Of a stretch of DNA of 64,000 nt, positions 1 through 9,932 are shown piece after piece. Position numbers and translations under genes: made by a program. The notes under the pieces are model-generated. The model did no database searches and was not told the origin of the DNA. It saw only the letters and a program-made list of their open reading frames with translations. Source of the stretch: Bacillus halotolerans (lineage in GTDB: Bacteria > Bacillota > Bacilli > Bacillales > Bacillaceae); contig NZ_LPVF01000012.1 in the NCBI RefSeq assembly GCF_001517105.1, positions 372,001 through 436,000 of the forward strand, in the 5' to 3' direction. How positions within the stretch are numbered: position 1 is the stretch's first letter; each line of letters starts with the position of its first letter.

Positions 1-20
1 GAGAAACAAGGTCTTTTTCA

Positions 21-2348
21 TTAGGAAGCCGGCTGTTCTTCTGAAGTGTCTTCCTTCCGGCTTAAGATCGTAAAGTAGGTAATGCTCAGCGCGATCATGA
101 CTAGAGCAATGCCGATTAAGACACCGGCCATCTGCCACATGTAGCCGAAATCTCCGTTTGAAATCACCGCTCTGAACCCGTTTATGCTGTAGGTCATCGG
201 CAGCGCGCCATGGATCACCTGATAGAAATTCGGAAGCAATTCTAACGGGAAGGTTCCTCCGCTGGCCCCGAGCTGCAGCACTAAAATAATGACTGCAATA
301 AAACGGCCCGGATTGCCCATCGTCGTGGCCAAAAATTGAATCATTGCAAGGAAAGCGAGACTCGTAATGATCGTAAACACGTAAAATCTCCATGTGCTCT
401 CCACCTCGAGCCCGATTCCCAGAAGAAGAACTGTCGCCACAATAAGTGATTGAATGATTCCCACCAGCATCATGACATTAAATTTACTGAAGAACCACTC
501 AAATCCGTTTCTCGGACGGCCTGATGCTTCCTTCAGCGGGAATACGACCGTCAGCATAATGCCGCCGACATACAAGCCCATTGATAGGATATAAGGCGTC
601 AGCCCTGTTCCGTAGTTAGGGACGGAATGAATCGCGTCGTCATTAGTTTTGACCGGATCCGCAAACATACCGTATGTTTTATCATCAGCGCTGATATCTC
701 CTGTTTGATCAGCCGCGTCATTCAGCTTATTAGACAGCTGTCCTGTGCCGTCCAGTAGCTTGCCTAAACCTGTATCAAGTGATGCAGATCCGTCTGCAAG
801 TTTTGATGATCCGCTTTGGACCTGTTTAGACCCGTCTAACAGCTTAAACAATCCGCCGGATACTTGGCTGCTTCCTGTCACCAATTGCTCTGAGCCCGAT
901 TTTGCCTTTGCGAACTGCTTATTATATTCACCGATGCCGGCTGTCAGTTTAGTTTGGCCATCTGTCACCTGCTGTGACGCATTGTATATTTTCTCAGATC
1001 CAGCAGTTAATTTGTCAATCGCGTCTTGAGTGGCTTTTGCGCCGTTATAAAGCTTAGAGGTAGCTTCCGGCAATGCCTTCACCTGGGCAACCTCCGCTTT
1101 CACATCTTCCAATGAGCTTTTTATCGTTGCGATGTCAGGCAGCTGATCAGCTGCAGGAAGCCCACTTAAAATTTCATCAAAATCAGGCGCATCAACTTTC
1201 GGAAGCTGCTTTTCAACAGAGCTGATCAGCTGGCTTTTTTGCTCTGCTGTTAAGAAATCACTCGAATTGATGAGATTTTTGAATGCCTGATCACGGTTTT
1301 TTAAGCTGTTTTCAAAGTCAGACAGCTGTTTTTTAAATTCCTTAATCGCAGTTTCTGACTTTTCCAGGTTGTTCACAGCTGTTTCAAGCTGTGTTAAATC
1401 GAGCGCATTTATGAGTTTTTCCGCTTTTGCTGCTTTTTCCGACTCTTCTTGCGCTTTACTGTTGAGCTGATCCAGCCCGTTTGTCAGATTAGGCAAGCCC
1501 TGCTGCACCTTTTGAAGGCCGGCATTCAGTTCATTCAGCTTGCCCGTTATCTTGCCTGATCCTGCTGCAAGCTGACCAGATTTATCATAAATCTGGTTGC
1601 TGCTGTCCTGGAATTTTCCAAGCGAGCTGTCAAGTGATTGGATGCCGCTCGTCACCTGAGCCGCTCCATCTGCAAGCTGCGCTGTTTTGTCACTGATGGT
1701 AGCGGTGCTTTCCTTCAGCTTCGCCAGATTTTCTTTCAGCTGGGCGCTTCCGTTTTTCGCATCCTTTGTGCCGTCATCAATTTTTTTCGCGCCGCTGCTC
1801 GCGTCGCTCAAACCTTTTGCGATATCTTTAAAGTTATCAAAAATCACTTTCGTATATTGCTTGGTCACTTCTTTAGAAACAGAGGCTTTCAGTTTATCAA
1901 TCGCTTTTTCGCCGATCGTTGCCCCTACATAGTTGGAACCTGCATTTGTATGGTATTTCAAATCCAGTTTTTTTGGATTTTTATCCATTACAGTGCTGGC
2001 GTTTTTAGAAAAGTCTTCTGGAATCTCGACTACTAAATAGTATTTTTGATTTAATAAGTCCTTTAACGATTGGTCGAGATCATTGGAAAAATGCCAGTCA
2101 AAGTTTTTATTATCCTTTAATTCTTTTACCAGATCATCACCGATTTGAAGCTTTTCTCCCTCATATGTCGTTCCTTTATCCTGGTTGACGACAACGACAG
2201 GCAGCTGGTCAACTGTGCCGTACGGGTCCCAATAAGCCTTTAAGAATACGCCGCTGTAAATAAGCGGGACAAACAAAATGGCGATAATGGGAATCAATAA
2301 TTTTTTACTTGTTACGATGTCTTTCCACTGACTTCGTATTGTGTTCAT
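21..2348 (-). CDS. yhgE: YhgE/Pip-family membrane protein
   Basis: A 775-residue membrane protein of the YhgE/phage-infection-protein (Pip) family, related to ABC-2 type permeases. One membrane segment lies at about residues 17-37. A long soluble region of about 500 residues follows, rich in coiled coil and repeated motifs of the kind L-x-D-G-x-x-x-L or G-S-x-x-L-x-x-G. Five hydrophobic segments follow in the last 200 residues. The start lies just downstream of the TetR-type gene yhgD on the same strand, so yhgD is a likely co-transcribed regulator (inference). Family members have been linked to phage adsorption and to export; the substrate here is unknown. Confidence 0.9.
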   Translation of the reverse strand: MNTIRSQWKDIVTSKKLLIPIIAILFVPLIYSGVFLKAYWDPYGTVDQLPVVVVNQDKGTTYEGEKLQIGDDLVKELKDNKNFDWHFSNDLDQSLKDLLNQKYYLVVEIPEDFSKNASTVMDKNPKKLDLKYHTNAGSNYVGATIGEKAIDKLKASVSKEVTKQYTKVIFDNFKDIAKGLSDASSGAKKIDDGTKDAKNGSAQLKENLAKLKESTATISDKTAQLADGAAQVTSGIQSLDSSLGKFQDSSNQIYDKSGQLAAGSGKITGKLNELNAGLQKVQQGLPNLTNGLDQLNSKAQEESEKAAKAEKLINALDLTQLETAVNNLEKSETAIKEFKKQLSDFENSLKNRDQAFKNLINSSDFLTAEQKSQLISSVEKQLPKVDAPDFDEILSGLPAADQLPDIATIKSSLEDVKAEVAQVKALPEATSKLYNGAKATQDAIDKLTAGSEKIYNASQQVTDGQTKLTAGIGEYNKQFAKAKSGSEQLVTGSSQVSGGLFKLLDGSKQVQSGSSKLADGSASLDTGLGKLLDGTGQLSNKLNDAADQTGDISADDKTYGMFADPVKTNDDAIHSVPNYGTGLTPYILSMGLYVGGIMLTVVFPLKEASGRPRNGFEWFFSKFNVMMLVGIIQSLIVATVLLLGIGLEVESTWRFYVFTIITSLAFLAMIQFLATTMGNPGRFIAVIILVLQLGASGGTFPLELLPNFYQVIHGALPMTYSINGFRAVISNGDFGYMWQMAGVLIGIALVMIALSITYFTILSRKEDTSEEQPAS

Positions 2349-2418
2349 CCTGATGCCTCCATTCTAAAACTGACTCATCATGAAAGATGGTCATTTTCTT
2401 GCAAAGAGAAAGGATTAT

Positions 2419-3003
2419 CTAGTTGGCTGACAATCCTTTGACAACATACAATTCAAGCAGTCCCGCAATTGTCTCTTTATCAAGCGGGGGGTGTTGTTTT
2501 TCCCAGTCAAAAATGAGCGCGATATAAAGCTTCAGCATCACAAAGGCTGTCAGCTCAGGGTCGCACGGCTTGATTGCGCCGCTTTTGATCCCGTCTTCAA
2601 TCTTACTTTTGATATAAGACAGTATGGCTCGCTCCATTTTCTGGATCACTTCCTGAACAGCCATTGTACCAATCTCGGCATTCTCTTGGAAAATTTTAAT
2701 CGTCAGCTGATGTGTTTTCCTGAACTCTAGAATGGCAAACAGCGCTCTGTGCACATTTTCATGGAACGGAAGGTTCGGCTCCATCGCTTCATCCGCTTTT
2801 TGCTTCATTTCCTTTAATAAAGTAGTGAAAATCTCGTCAAACAGCTCTTCTTTGTTTTTGAAAAAAGTATAAATGGTTCCCTTCCCCACGTTCGCAAGTT
2901 TTGCGACAAGATCCATTGTCGTCGCTTTATACCCGAACTGCGTGAAAGACTTTGTAGCCGCCTCCAAAATGAGCTTTTTTCGATCTATTGACATTGTATT
3001 CAC
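2419..3003 (-). CDS. yhgD: TetR-family transcriptional regulator
   Basis: A 194-residue TetR-type regulator. The N-terminal helix-turn-helix is clear at about residues 10-55 (pattern ILEAATKSF, TTMDLVAKLANVGKGTIYTF, FKNKEELF). The C-terminal ligand or dimer domain is alpha-helical and not specific enough to name an inducer. It is followed 70 bases later by yhgE on the same strand, and a strong terminator separates it from hemY upstream, so yhgD-yhgE probably form their own unit. Self-repression and repression of yhgE are likely but not shown here. Confidence 0.9.
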   Translation of the reverse strand: MNTMSIDRKKLILEAATKSFTQFGYKATTMDLVAKLANVGKGTIYTFFKNKEELFDEIFTTLLKEMKQKADEAMEPNLPFHENVHRALFAILEFRKTHQLTIKIFQENAEIGTMAVQEVIQKMERAILSYIKSKIEDGIKSGAIKPCDPELTAFVMLKLYIALIFDWEKQHPPLDKETIAGLLELYVVKGLSAN

Positions 3004-3113
3004 CTCGAAACTGACCGTTTGAACATTTTAGTCATTAAGTACATATGCAAATGTATCATACCATGCTGAACAATTCAAACATTTTTTACACAATATTGCC
3101 ATCATCTTGACAC

Positions 3114-3146
3114 AAAAAACCTCCGTACCGGGTACGGAGGTTTTTT
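3114..3146 (-). terminator. Intrinsic terminator of the hem operon
   Basis: Perfect 10-bp inverted repeat (CCTCCGTACC / GGTACGGAGG) at 3120-3129 and 3131-3140, flanked by A6 and T6. It directly follows the hemY stop codon on the minus strand and separates hemEHY from yhgD-yhgE. Confidence 0.9.
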
Positions 3147-4557
3147 AGTCGAATAAATATTTCAGCGCGTCTGACACAGCTGCTTTTCCTTGATCGATAC
3201 AGTCCGGGATTCCAACACCCTCGAAGGATGCGCCAGTCATGTACACACCAGGATATGAAGAAGACAGCGCTTCACGGAGCTCATTGATACGGCGTTTATG
3301 GCCGACATGGTACTGCGGCATGCTTTCATGCCAGCGCGTAACACATGTCATTTCCGGCTCACCGTTGATTTTCATTACTTTCTTTAGGTCTTCCAGTACA
3401 ATGTTGATAATGTCGTTATCTGAGAGGTCGACGATGGATTCGTCTCCGGCTTTTCCGACATATGCCCGAAGCAGTGTTTTGCCTTCCGGCGCTGCGTGCG
3501 GCCATTTTTTGTTCGTCCACGTACAAGCTGTGATCGCGAAATCACTGTTTCTTGAGATGACAAAGCCCGTGCCCTCATGTTCCATTTGGACGGCGCCTTC
3601 CGGGAAACCCAAGGCGACATTCGCCACAGATGTGGAATGCATGTTTTTCAGATTTGCAACAGCCGGTAAATCTGAAAGCATTCCCGCGGCAGCTTTATGC
3701 GGTGCTGTTACAATCACTGATTCGGCATCAAGTGATACGCCGTTATCAAGGTCAAGCGAGTAGCCCGTGCCCTCTCGGCTAATTTTGGTAACCTTTGTGC
3801 CTTTGTATACCTTTGTCAGCTTTAGTTGATTTTCGATCTCTTCGACAAGCGTCTGCAGGCCTGTTGTCAACGTCTGAAACTGCCCTTGTTTTTTGGCTGT
3901 CAGCTGCTGGCCGGAGCCTTGAGGTCTTGTTTTTTTCATTCCCAGGATCAGGCTTCTGTGCTTTTGTTCCGTCTGATAGAATTGCGGGAATGTTGACATC
4001 AGGCTGAGTTTGTCGATATCACCTGCATAGATGCCTGATAAAAGCGGCTCGATTAAATTCTCGACAACTTCATCCCCGACACGTCTGCGGAAAAATTCTC
4101 CCAGTGACTGATCCTCTTTTGATTTACTTGCGGGCAGGATGAAATCCATTGCAGCTCTCGCCTTCCCTGACAGAGAAAACAGCCCCGTTGACACGAACGG
4201 CGCGATTTTTGTCGGTATTCCCATTACAGCCCCCTTCGGCATCGGATGCAAAGTGCGGTTGACAAGCACGTAAGATTGTCCGGTCGCATTGTTCACAAGC
4301 AGATGGTCAAGACCTAAGTCTTTGACAAGCTGCGGAGCGCTTTTTTTCCGTTCTAGGAATGAATCAGGCCCTCTTTCGATGATATAGCCGTCCTTCTTGA
4401 CTGTCTGGATTTTTCCGCCTACTCTCGGACTTGCCTCAATAAGCGTCAGCTCAAGCGGCAAATCTTTGTCTCTGATTTCTTTTTCCATGTAGAAGGCGGC
4501 GGCTAAACCGGTAATGCCGCCGCCGATGATGACTACATGTTTTTTGCCGTCACTCAT
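3145..4557 (-). CDS. hemY: Coproporphyrinogen III oxidase (HemY/CgoX)
   Basis: FAD enzyme of haem synthesis, about 470 residues. In Firmicutes HemY oxidises coproporphyrinogen III to coproporphyrin III (established for the coproporphyrin-dependent pathway), although it was first named protoporphyrinogen oxidase. The N-terminal dinucleotide motif GGGITGLAAAFYME is clear, as is the C-terminal GASFEGVGIPDC segment typical of the family. Two in-frame ATGs lie at 4563 and 4557. I chose 4557 because the Shine-Dalgarno AGAAGG stands 8 nt from it and only 2 nt from the first. It is the last gene of hemE-hemH-hemY, 14 bases after hemH. Confidence 0.95.
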   Translation of the reverse strand: MSDGKKHVVIIGGGITGLAAAFYMEKEIRDKDLPLELTLIEASPRVGGKIQTVKKDGYIIERGPDSFLERKKSAPQLVKDLGLDHLLVNNATGQSYVLVNRTLHPMPKGAVMGIPTKIAPFVSTGLFSLSGKARAAMDFILPASKSKEDQSLGEFFRRRVGDEVVENLIEPLLSGIYAGDIDKLSLMSTFPQFYQTEQKHRSLILGMKKTRPQGSGQQLTAKKQGQFQTLTTGLQTLVEEIENQLKLTKVYKGTKVTKISREGTGYSLDLDNGVSLDAESVIVTAPHKAAAGMLSDLPAVANLKNMHSTSVANVALGFPEGAVQMEHEGTGFVISRNSDFAITACTWTNKKWPHAAPEGKTLLRAYVGKAGDESIVDLSDNDIINIVLEDLKKVMKINGEPEMTCVTRWHESMPQYHVGHKRRINELREALSSSYPGVYMTGASFEGVGIPDCIDQGKAAVSDALKYLFD

Positions 4558-4571
4558 GTTCATCGCCTTCT

Positions 4572-5504
4572 TTAACGTCCTAATTTTTTCAAAACGACTG
4601 TTGCTAAAGCATCAATAAATGCCGGCTTAGCGTTTGGCATTTCCGGCCGGTAATAGCTGGCGCCGATATCGTCAGTCACCACTTTGCATTCATAGTCATT
4701 GTCATAAAGCACTTCTAGATGGTCCGCGACAAATCCGACAGGCACATATACAAATGCTTGATAGCCTTTTTGTTCAAATAAATCACGTGTCAGATCTTGC
4801 ACGTCAGGTCCGAGCCACGGATCAGGCGTATTTCCTTCACTTTGCCAGCCGACAGCGTATTCAGATACGCCTGCGCCTTCAGCGATCAGCTTCGCGGATT
4901 CATGAAGCTGATCCGGGTACGGATCTCCGTACTCTTTAATTTTTTCCGGAAGGCTGTGCGCGGAAACGATGAGCATCGCGTTTTCTCTTTCTTCCTTCGG
5001 CATTGACGCGTACGTGTCCTTCACTTGGTCAACCCAATATTTCACAAACTTCGGTTCATCGTACCAGCTTTCGACAGACGTAATTGTTAAGCCTCCGAGT
5101 TTTTCAGCCTCTTCTTTCGCACGTTTGTTGTAAGACTGCACGCTGAATGTGGAGAAGTGCGGTGCCAATACAAGGCTGACCGCCTCTGTAATGCCGTCCT
5201 TATGCATCTCTGCCACAGCTTCTTCAATAAACGGCTCGATATGCTTCAGCCCGATATACGCTTTAAACGTAATCTCATCCTGAATCTCGTTTAGGTGCTG
5301 TTCAAGCTTATAAGCCTGTTCCTCTGTGATTTTGGCAAGCGGCGAAATGCCCCCGATTGCTTCATATCTGTCTTTCAGATCCTGAAGCATTTCAGGCTCA
5401 GGCTTTCTGCCTCTTCTGATATGTGTATAATAACGCTCTATATCTTCTTCTTTGTAAGGCGTGCCGTACGCCATAATGAGAAGCCCCATTTTCTTTTTAC
5501 CCAC
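4572..5504 (-). CDS. hemH: Coproporphyrin ferrochelatase (HemH/CpfC)
   Basis: Ferrochelatase of 310 residues, the usual length for the soluble Bacillus enzyme. It inserts Fe2+ into coproporphyrin III in the Gram-positive pathway. Visible family motifs are the N-terminal LLIMAYGTP, the SAHSLPEK segment with the catalytic His (about 183) and DHLEVLYD with the conserved Glu (about 264). There is no membrane segment, as expected for the cytoplasmic Bacillus form. It lies between hemE and hemY on the same strand and is almost certainly co-transcribed with them. Confidence 0.96.
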   Translation of the reverse strand: MGKKKMGLLIMAYGTPYKEEDIERYYTHIRRGRKPEPEMLQDLKDRYEAIGGISPLAKITEEQAYKLEQHLNEIQDEITFKAYIGLKHIEPFIEEAVAEMHKDGITEAVSLVLAPHFSTFSVQSYNKRAKEEAEKLGGLTITSVESWYDEPKFVKYWVDQVKDTYASMPKEERENAMLIVSAHSLPEKIKEYGDPYPDQLHESAKLIAEGAGVSEYAVGWQSEGNTPDPWLGPDVQDLTRDLFEQKGYQAFVYVPVGFVADHLEVLYDNDYECKVVTDDIGASYYRPEMPNAKPAFIDALATVVLKKLGR

Positions 5505-5578
5505 TGTTTACACCCTCTTTAGATGATCTCTCACAAAACAATTTTGACAGGCTTTGATCCTGATACCAAAAAATATGC

Positions 5579-6640
5579 TCAGGAATATTGGCCTATTTTC
5601 TTTGATTGAGAATATTCATGTACAAATGCAGTCAGCTTTTTCAGCACTTCCGGACTGACATCAGGAAATACGCCGTGTCCGAGGTTAAAAATGAAGCCGT
5701 CCGATTTTAAGCCTTGATCGAGAATCTCTTTTGTTCTCTTCTCGATCACTTCCCACGGAGCAAGCAAAATGGACGGGTCCAGGTTGCCTTGCACCGTTTT
5801 GGTGATGCCTTTTGATCTGGCTTCATCAATGCCAAGTCTCCAATCGAGCCCCACAACATCGAGAGGCAGGTCATGCCAATCCGTTGCTAAATGGCTGGCA
5901 CCTACACCAAACATGATAAGCGGCACATTTTCCGTTGCCAGCTCAGAAAAAATCCGGTTCATCACCGGTTTGATGTACGTTCTGTAATCCGCTTGATTCA
6001 GCGCGCCAACCCATGAATCAAAGATTTGAATGGCTTTTGCGCCCGCCTTCATTTGCGCTTTCGCGTACACGATAATCATGTCGGCAAGCTTTGTCATCAG
6101 CAGGTTCCAGGCATCCGGCATGCTGTACATAAAGGCTTTTGTTTTATTGTAGTTTTTCGAAGGCCCGCCTTCGATCATATAGCTGGCAAGCGTAAAAGGC
6201 GCACCAGAGAAACCGATTAGCGGGACGTCAAGCTGTTCATTGACAAGCAGTTTGATCGTTTCGAGCACGTACGGCACGTCCTGTTCCGGCTCAAGCTTGC
6301 CGAGCTTTTCAATGTCCTGCAGTGAACGAATCGGCTGATCAATCACCGGCCCGATTCCATTTTTAATTTCAACATCCACACCGATCGACGGAAGCGGCGT
6401 CATAATATCTTTATAAAGGATTGCAGCATCGACTCCGTATTGCTCGACCGGAAGTCTTGTGACGTACGCACACAATTCGGGCTGATGTGTAATTTCGAAC
6501 AATCCGTATTTTTCCTTCAGCTTACGGTATTCCGGCTGTGAGCGCCCGGCTTGTCTCATGTACCAAACAGGCGTGTGATCCGCTTTTTCTCCCCGCGCAG
6601 CTTTTAAAAACGTCTCGTTAAACGTTTCTCGTTTCCTCAT
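5579..6640 (-). CDS. hemE: Uroporphyrinogen decarboxylase
   Basis: Cytoplasmic enzyme that converts uroporphyrinogen III to coproporphyrinogen III by removing four carboxyl groups. The diagnostic N-terminal motif [12 protein letters not shown] is at about residues 27-38, and the family segment [13 protein letters not shown] follows near residue 150. The open frame extends to 6658, but that upstream ATG overlaps the Shine-Dalgarno (AAAGGTGG), so the start at 6640 (353 codons) is preferred. First gene of hemE-hemH-hemY. A TATAGT -10-like box lies upstream near 6700 on this strand, with a poor -35. Confidence 0.95.
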   Translation of the reverse strand: MRKRETFNETFLKAARGEKADHTPVWYMRQAGRSQPEYRKLKEKYGLFEITHQPELCAYVTRLPVEQYGVDAAILYKDIMTPLPSIGVDVEIKNGIGPVIDQPIRSLQDIEKLGKLEPEQDVPYVLETIKLLVNEQLDVPLIGFSGAPFTLASYMIEGGPSKNYNKTKAFMYSMPDAWNLLMTKLADMIIVYAKAQMKAGAKAIQIFDSWVGALNQADYRTYIKPVMNRIFSELATENVPLIMFGVGASHLATDWHDLPLDVVGLDWRLGIDEARSKGITKTVQGNLDPSILLAPWEVIEKRTKEILDQGLKSDGFIFNLGHGVFPDVSPEVLKKLTAFVHEYSQSKKIGQYS

Positions 6641-6760
6641 CTGATTTCCACCTTTCATACTGCAACCATACGTTCGTGTTCCTTGACCATTACACTATAC
6701 CTCGTTTTGGGCAAATGGTATAGAAATGCGGCTCAAAGTTCAAAAAATCGCCGAATTCCA

Positions 6761-8905
6761 TTAAGAGGAAAACAGTTTCGGCTGAACGTAATCGGTTCCT
6801 TCTCCTTCTTTTTTTGTCTGTGTATTATAAGGCACCACTTTATAGGAAGCGCCCGAAAACAAATTAGCGTATGGGATCTCATAGCTTCCCTTTCCTTCAA
6901 CAGAATCAAGAAGCGTTTCCTTGCCGTCCTTATTTACATAAATTCTGTACACTGCCCGATCATCCTCTTGTGCACCCCATTTTAATTCAATCGTAAACAG
7001 TCCCGCTGCCCTAAATGTATAGTCAGCCGTCAGCGTTTTGACAGGCTCAAGCTCAATAGGGCTTTCAAGTTCTTTTACTTTTTTAGGCTTCGCAAACGCA
7101 GAACCCGTTTCGCCAGCCTGTGTCAAAATATCCTTAAACATTCTGGTCGGATATGCGCTTCCGCCTTTTAAGTAATGGTTCTGATCTGTTTTGTCATAGC
7201 CCATCCAGACAGCTCCCGTTATGTTCGGCGTATAGCCTGCAAACCAGGCATCCTTTGTTGCGCCGGAAACGCCTGTATATGAAGTAGAACCGGTTTTACC
7301 GGCAAGATCGCCGTGATAGGTGCCGGACGTTGCTGTTCCGTTCTTAACCACCTGCTGAAGCATTCTCGTCATGTTCCAAGACGTCTGTTTGCTGAATACT
7401 CGTTTCCCTTCTTCTTTATGATCGGCTATTGTTTCCCCGTCTTCATCTGTTATGTTTGAAATAAAGTACGGCTCGGTGTATGTTCCATTAGCGGCAAACG
7501 TATGAAAAGCGCCGGCAAGCTGGAGGGGTGATACGCCTTTTTCCAAACCGCCGAGAGCCAGAGCAAGCCCTTCATCCGGTATATCAATGCCGTTTGCCTT
7601 CAAATAAGATTTCCCCGTTTCCACACCGATCTCATTCAGCGTCCACACTGCCGGCGCGTTTTTGCTGTAAGTGATGGCATCAGACATCGTGACTTCCCCT
7701 TCATATCGGCCGTCATAGTTTTTCGGTGTGTAATCTCCGTAGGATTGTAATTCATCCTTTAACAGAGAGTACGGCTTAAATTTCTTTTCCTGCATCGCCG
7801 GTCCGTATACGGCCAGCGGCTTAAACGTTGACCCCGGCTGGCGCCCAGCTGTCACACGATTATATCCTTTAGCCGTGTAATCTCTTCCGCCGATCGCCGC
7901 TTCCACACCGCCCGTTTTATTGTTGATAAAGACTGCGCTTCCTTCAGCATCTTGATCTGTTCCGGGATAATAGCTGCCTTCCTTCATGACTTGATAAGCC
8001 GTTTTTTGCAGTTTTGAATCAAGCGGCACCTTAATCGTGTACCCGCCTTGAAGCAGCTGCTCTCCGGAAATGGAATACTTGTCCTCCGCTTCTTGGATCA
8101 CAAGGTCAATATAGCTGTCAAACCAAGGTGTTTCCGACTGTTTTTTCACGTTCAGCCCGAGCGTCCTCCCCTGCGCGCTGACAGCCTCTTTCGCACTGAT
8201 ATAGCCTTGGTCATTCATCATGCCGAGAATCGTATCACGCCGCTCCTTGCTTTTATCAGGATGCAAAACAGGAGAATACGTAGAAGGCGCCTTCGGAATA
8301 GCAGCCAAGACCGCGCCTTCTGACACGGTTAAATCTTTAACTTCCTTATTAAAATAATAGTGGGATGCAGCTTGAATGCCATAAACCCCGTGTCCGAAGT
8401 ATAGCTGGTTCAGATACATTTCCAGCAGCTTGTCCTTGCTGTAATCCCGTTCAAGGTTGATCGCTATGATCACTTCTTTCGTTTTTCTTAAAAACGTTTT
8501 GTCATGTGTCAGAAAAATATTTTTGGCAAGCTGCTGGGTGATCGCGCTCGCGCCTTCTACTTTTCCTCCTGCTAATATATCGCGGTACACCGCTCTTCCG
8601 ACAGATTTCACATCGATCCCGTGGTGTTCATAAAATCTCTTATCTTCCACTGAGATAAACGCTTCTCTGACCTCTTTCGGAATTTCATTGATAGAGACCG
8701 GTTCACGATTTTCTGTATACAGACTTGCGACCTCATCCCCGTTTTGGTCAACAATTTTTGAAGATGCGTGAAGGATCAGCTTCTTTTCATCTATGACATA
8801 ATGACCGAGAAAAATGATTGAAATATATCCTATTAAAGCGAGAAAAGCAGTTAACACTAAAATAATGATGGGAATGAAAAGTTTCTTTTTCTTTATCTTA
8901 AACAT
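6761..8905 (-). CDS. pbpF: Class A penicillin-binding protein PBP2c
   Basis: Bifunctional peptidoglycan synthase of 714 residues, anchored by one N-terminal membrane helix (about residues 8-32) after a Lys-rich start. The GT51 glycosyltransferase domain shows EDKRFYEHHGID (about 86-97), ASAITQQLAKN and the LNQLYFGHGVYG block. The transpeptidase domain shows the serine motif STFK (about 359), SKN (about 413) and KTGS (about 539). A fibronectin-like C-terminal tail follows. In B. subtilis pbpF is expressed in vegetative cells and in the forespore (prior knowledge). No convincing terminator follows before hemE. Confidence 0.95.
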   Translation of the reverse strand: MFKIKKKKLFIPIIILVLTAFLALIGYISIIFLGHYVIDEKKLILHASSKIVDQNGDEVASLYTENREPVSINEIPKEVREAFISVEDKRFYEHHGIDVKSVGRAVYRDILAGGKVEGASAITQQLAKNIFLTHDKTFLRKTKEVIIAINLERDYSKDKLLEMYLNQLYFGHGVYGIQAASHYYFNKEVKDLTVSEGAVLAAIPKAPSTYSPVLHPDKSKERRDTILGMMNDQGYISAKEAVSAQGRTLGLNVKKQSETPWFDSYIDLVIQEAEDKYSISGEQLLQGGYTIKVPLDSKLQKTAYQVMKEGSYYPGTDQDAEGSAVFINNKTGGVEAAIGGRDYTAKGYNRVTAGRQPGSTFKPLAVYGPAMQEKKFKPYSLLKDELQSYGDYTPKNYDGRYEGEVTMSDAITYSKNAPAVWTLNEIGVETGKSYLKANGIDIPDEGLALALGGLEKGVSPLQLAGAFHTFAANGTYTEPYFISNITDEDGETIADHKEEGKRVFSKQTSWNMTRMLQQVVKNGTATSGTYHGDLAGKTGSTSYTGVSGATKDAWFAGYTPNITGAVWMGYDKTDQNHYLKGGSAYPTRMFKDILTQAGETGSAFAKPKKVKELESPIELEPVKTLTADYTFRAAGLFTIELKWGAQEDDRAVYRIYVNKDGKETLLDSVEGKGSYEIPYANLFSGASYKVVPYNTQTKKEGEGTDYVQPKLFSS

Positions 8906-8999
8906 GAACTCACCTCGCCTTTCTAAAGGTAGTATGGGAAAAATTGTTTGGATTTATGTTTGAAGCAGTCGCCAATAGAAACTTATACCATTGTTTTGA

Positions 9000-9526
<527 letters not shown>

Positions 9527-9527
<1 letters not shown>

Positions 9528-9553
9528 CTGCCGGAATGTCCGGCAGCTTTTCT
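9527..9553 (+). terminator. Intrinsic terminator of hmoB
   Basis: Perfect 8-bp stem GCTGCCGG / CCGGCAGC (9527-9534 and 9540-9547) followed by a T-rich run. It starts at the hmoB stop codon. Confidence 0.85.
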
Positions 9554-9569
9554 TATGGCAAGAAGCTAG

Positions 9570-9853
9570 ATGAAGTATATTTGCCCAGTCTGCGGGTTTA
9601 AAGGGCTAACAGACCGGCATATGATGACCAAGGGAATCACTCCTATGAAATCTGTTCGTGCTGCGGCCTCCAATTCGGATACGACGATTTTGAAATGACG
9701 CGTGAGGACGGTTCATATTTAGAACCTTCGGAAAGCATAATCGCCTACCGAAAAAACTGGCTTGCTGTACCCGCAGCATAGCAGCAGGCTAAAAAAGTAT
9801 TGAAGCACGAGTTGATCGAGCAGTTAACACATATTCATGTCTATCTGAAGTAA
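9570..9853 (+). pseudogene. Decayed cysteine-rich zinc-ribbon ORF
   Basis: Starts as MKYICPVCGFKGLTD in frame 1 (ATG at 9570). After about base 9615 the reading continues in another frame as AYDDQGNHSYEICSCCG, then FGYDDFEMTRED and SIIAYRKNWLA. A stop at 9778-9780 interrupts it, and a Lys-rich tail ends at 9851-9853. Joined across a one-base loss the product has two Cys pairs (CPVC and CSCC) like small CPCC-type zinc-ribbon proteins. The frameshift plus an in-frame stop make a functional protein unlikely. No good Shine-Dalgarno precedes the ATG. I cannot name a function; small proteins of this look are sometimes immunity proteins. Confidence 0.6.
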
Positions 9854-9932
9854 TATCTGCGGTCAGATGCTATCTGTCCCGGCACCTTCCGCCCGCCTAT
9901 GAATAATCTGTAGGAAGCGGAAGGAGTGATCA

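Noticed and set aside
3239..3763. 174-residue plus-strand ORF opposite hemY
   Set aside because: Fully inside a conserved gene on the other strand, with no ribosome-binding site.
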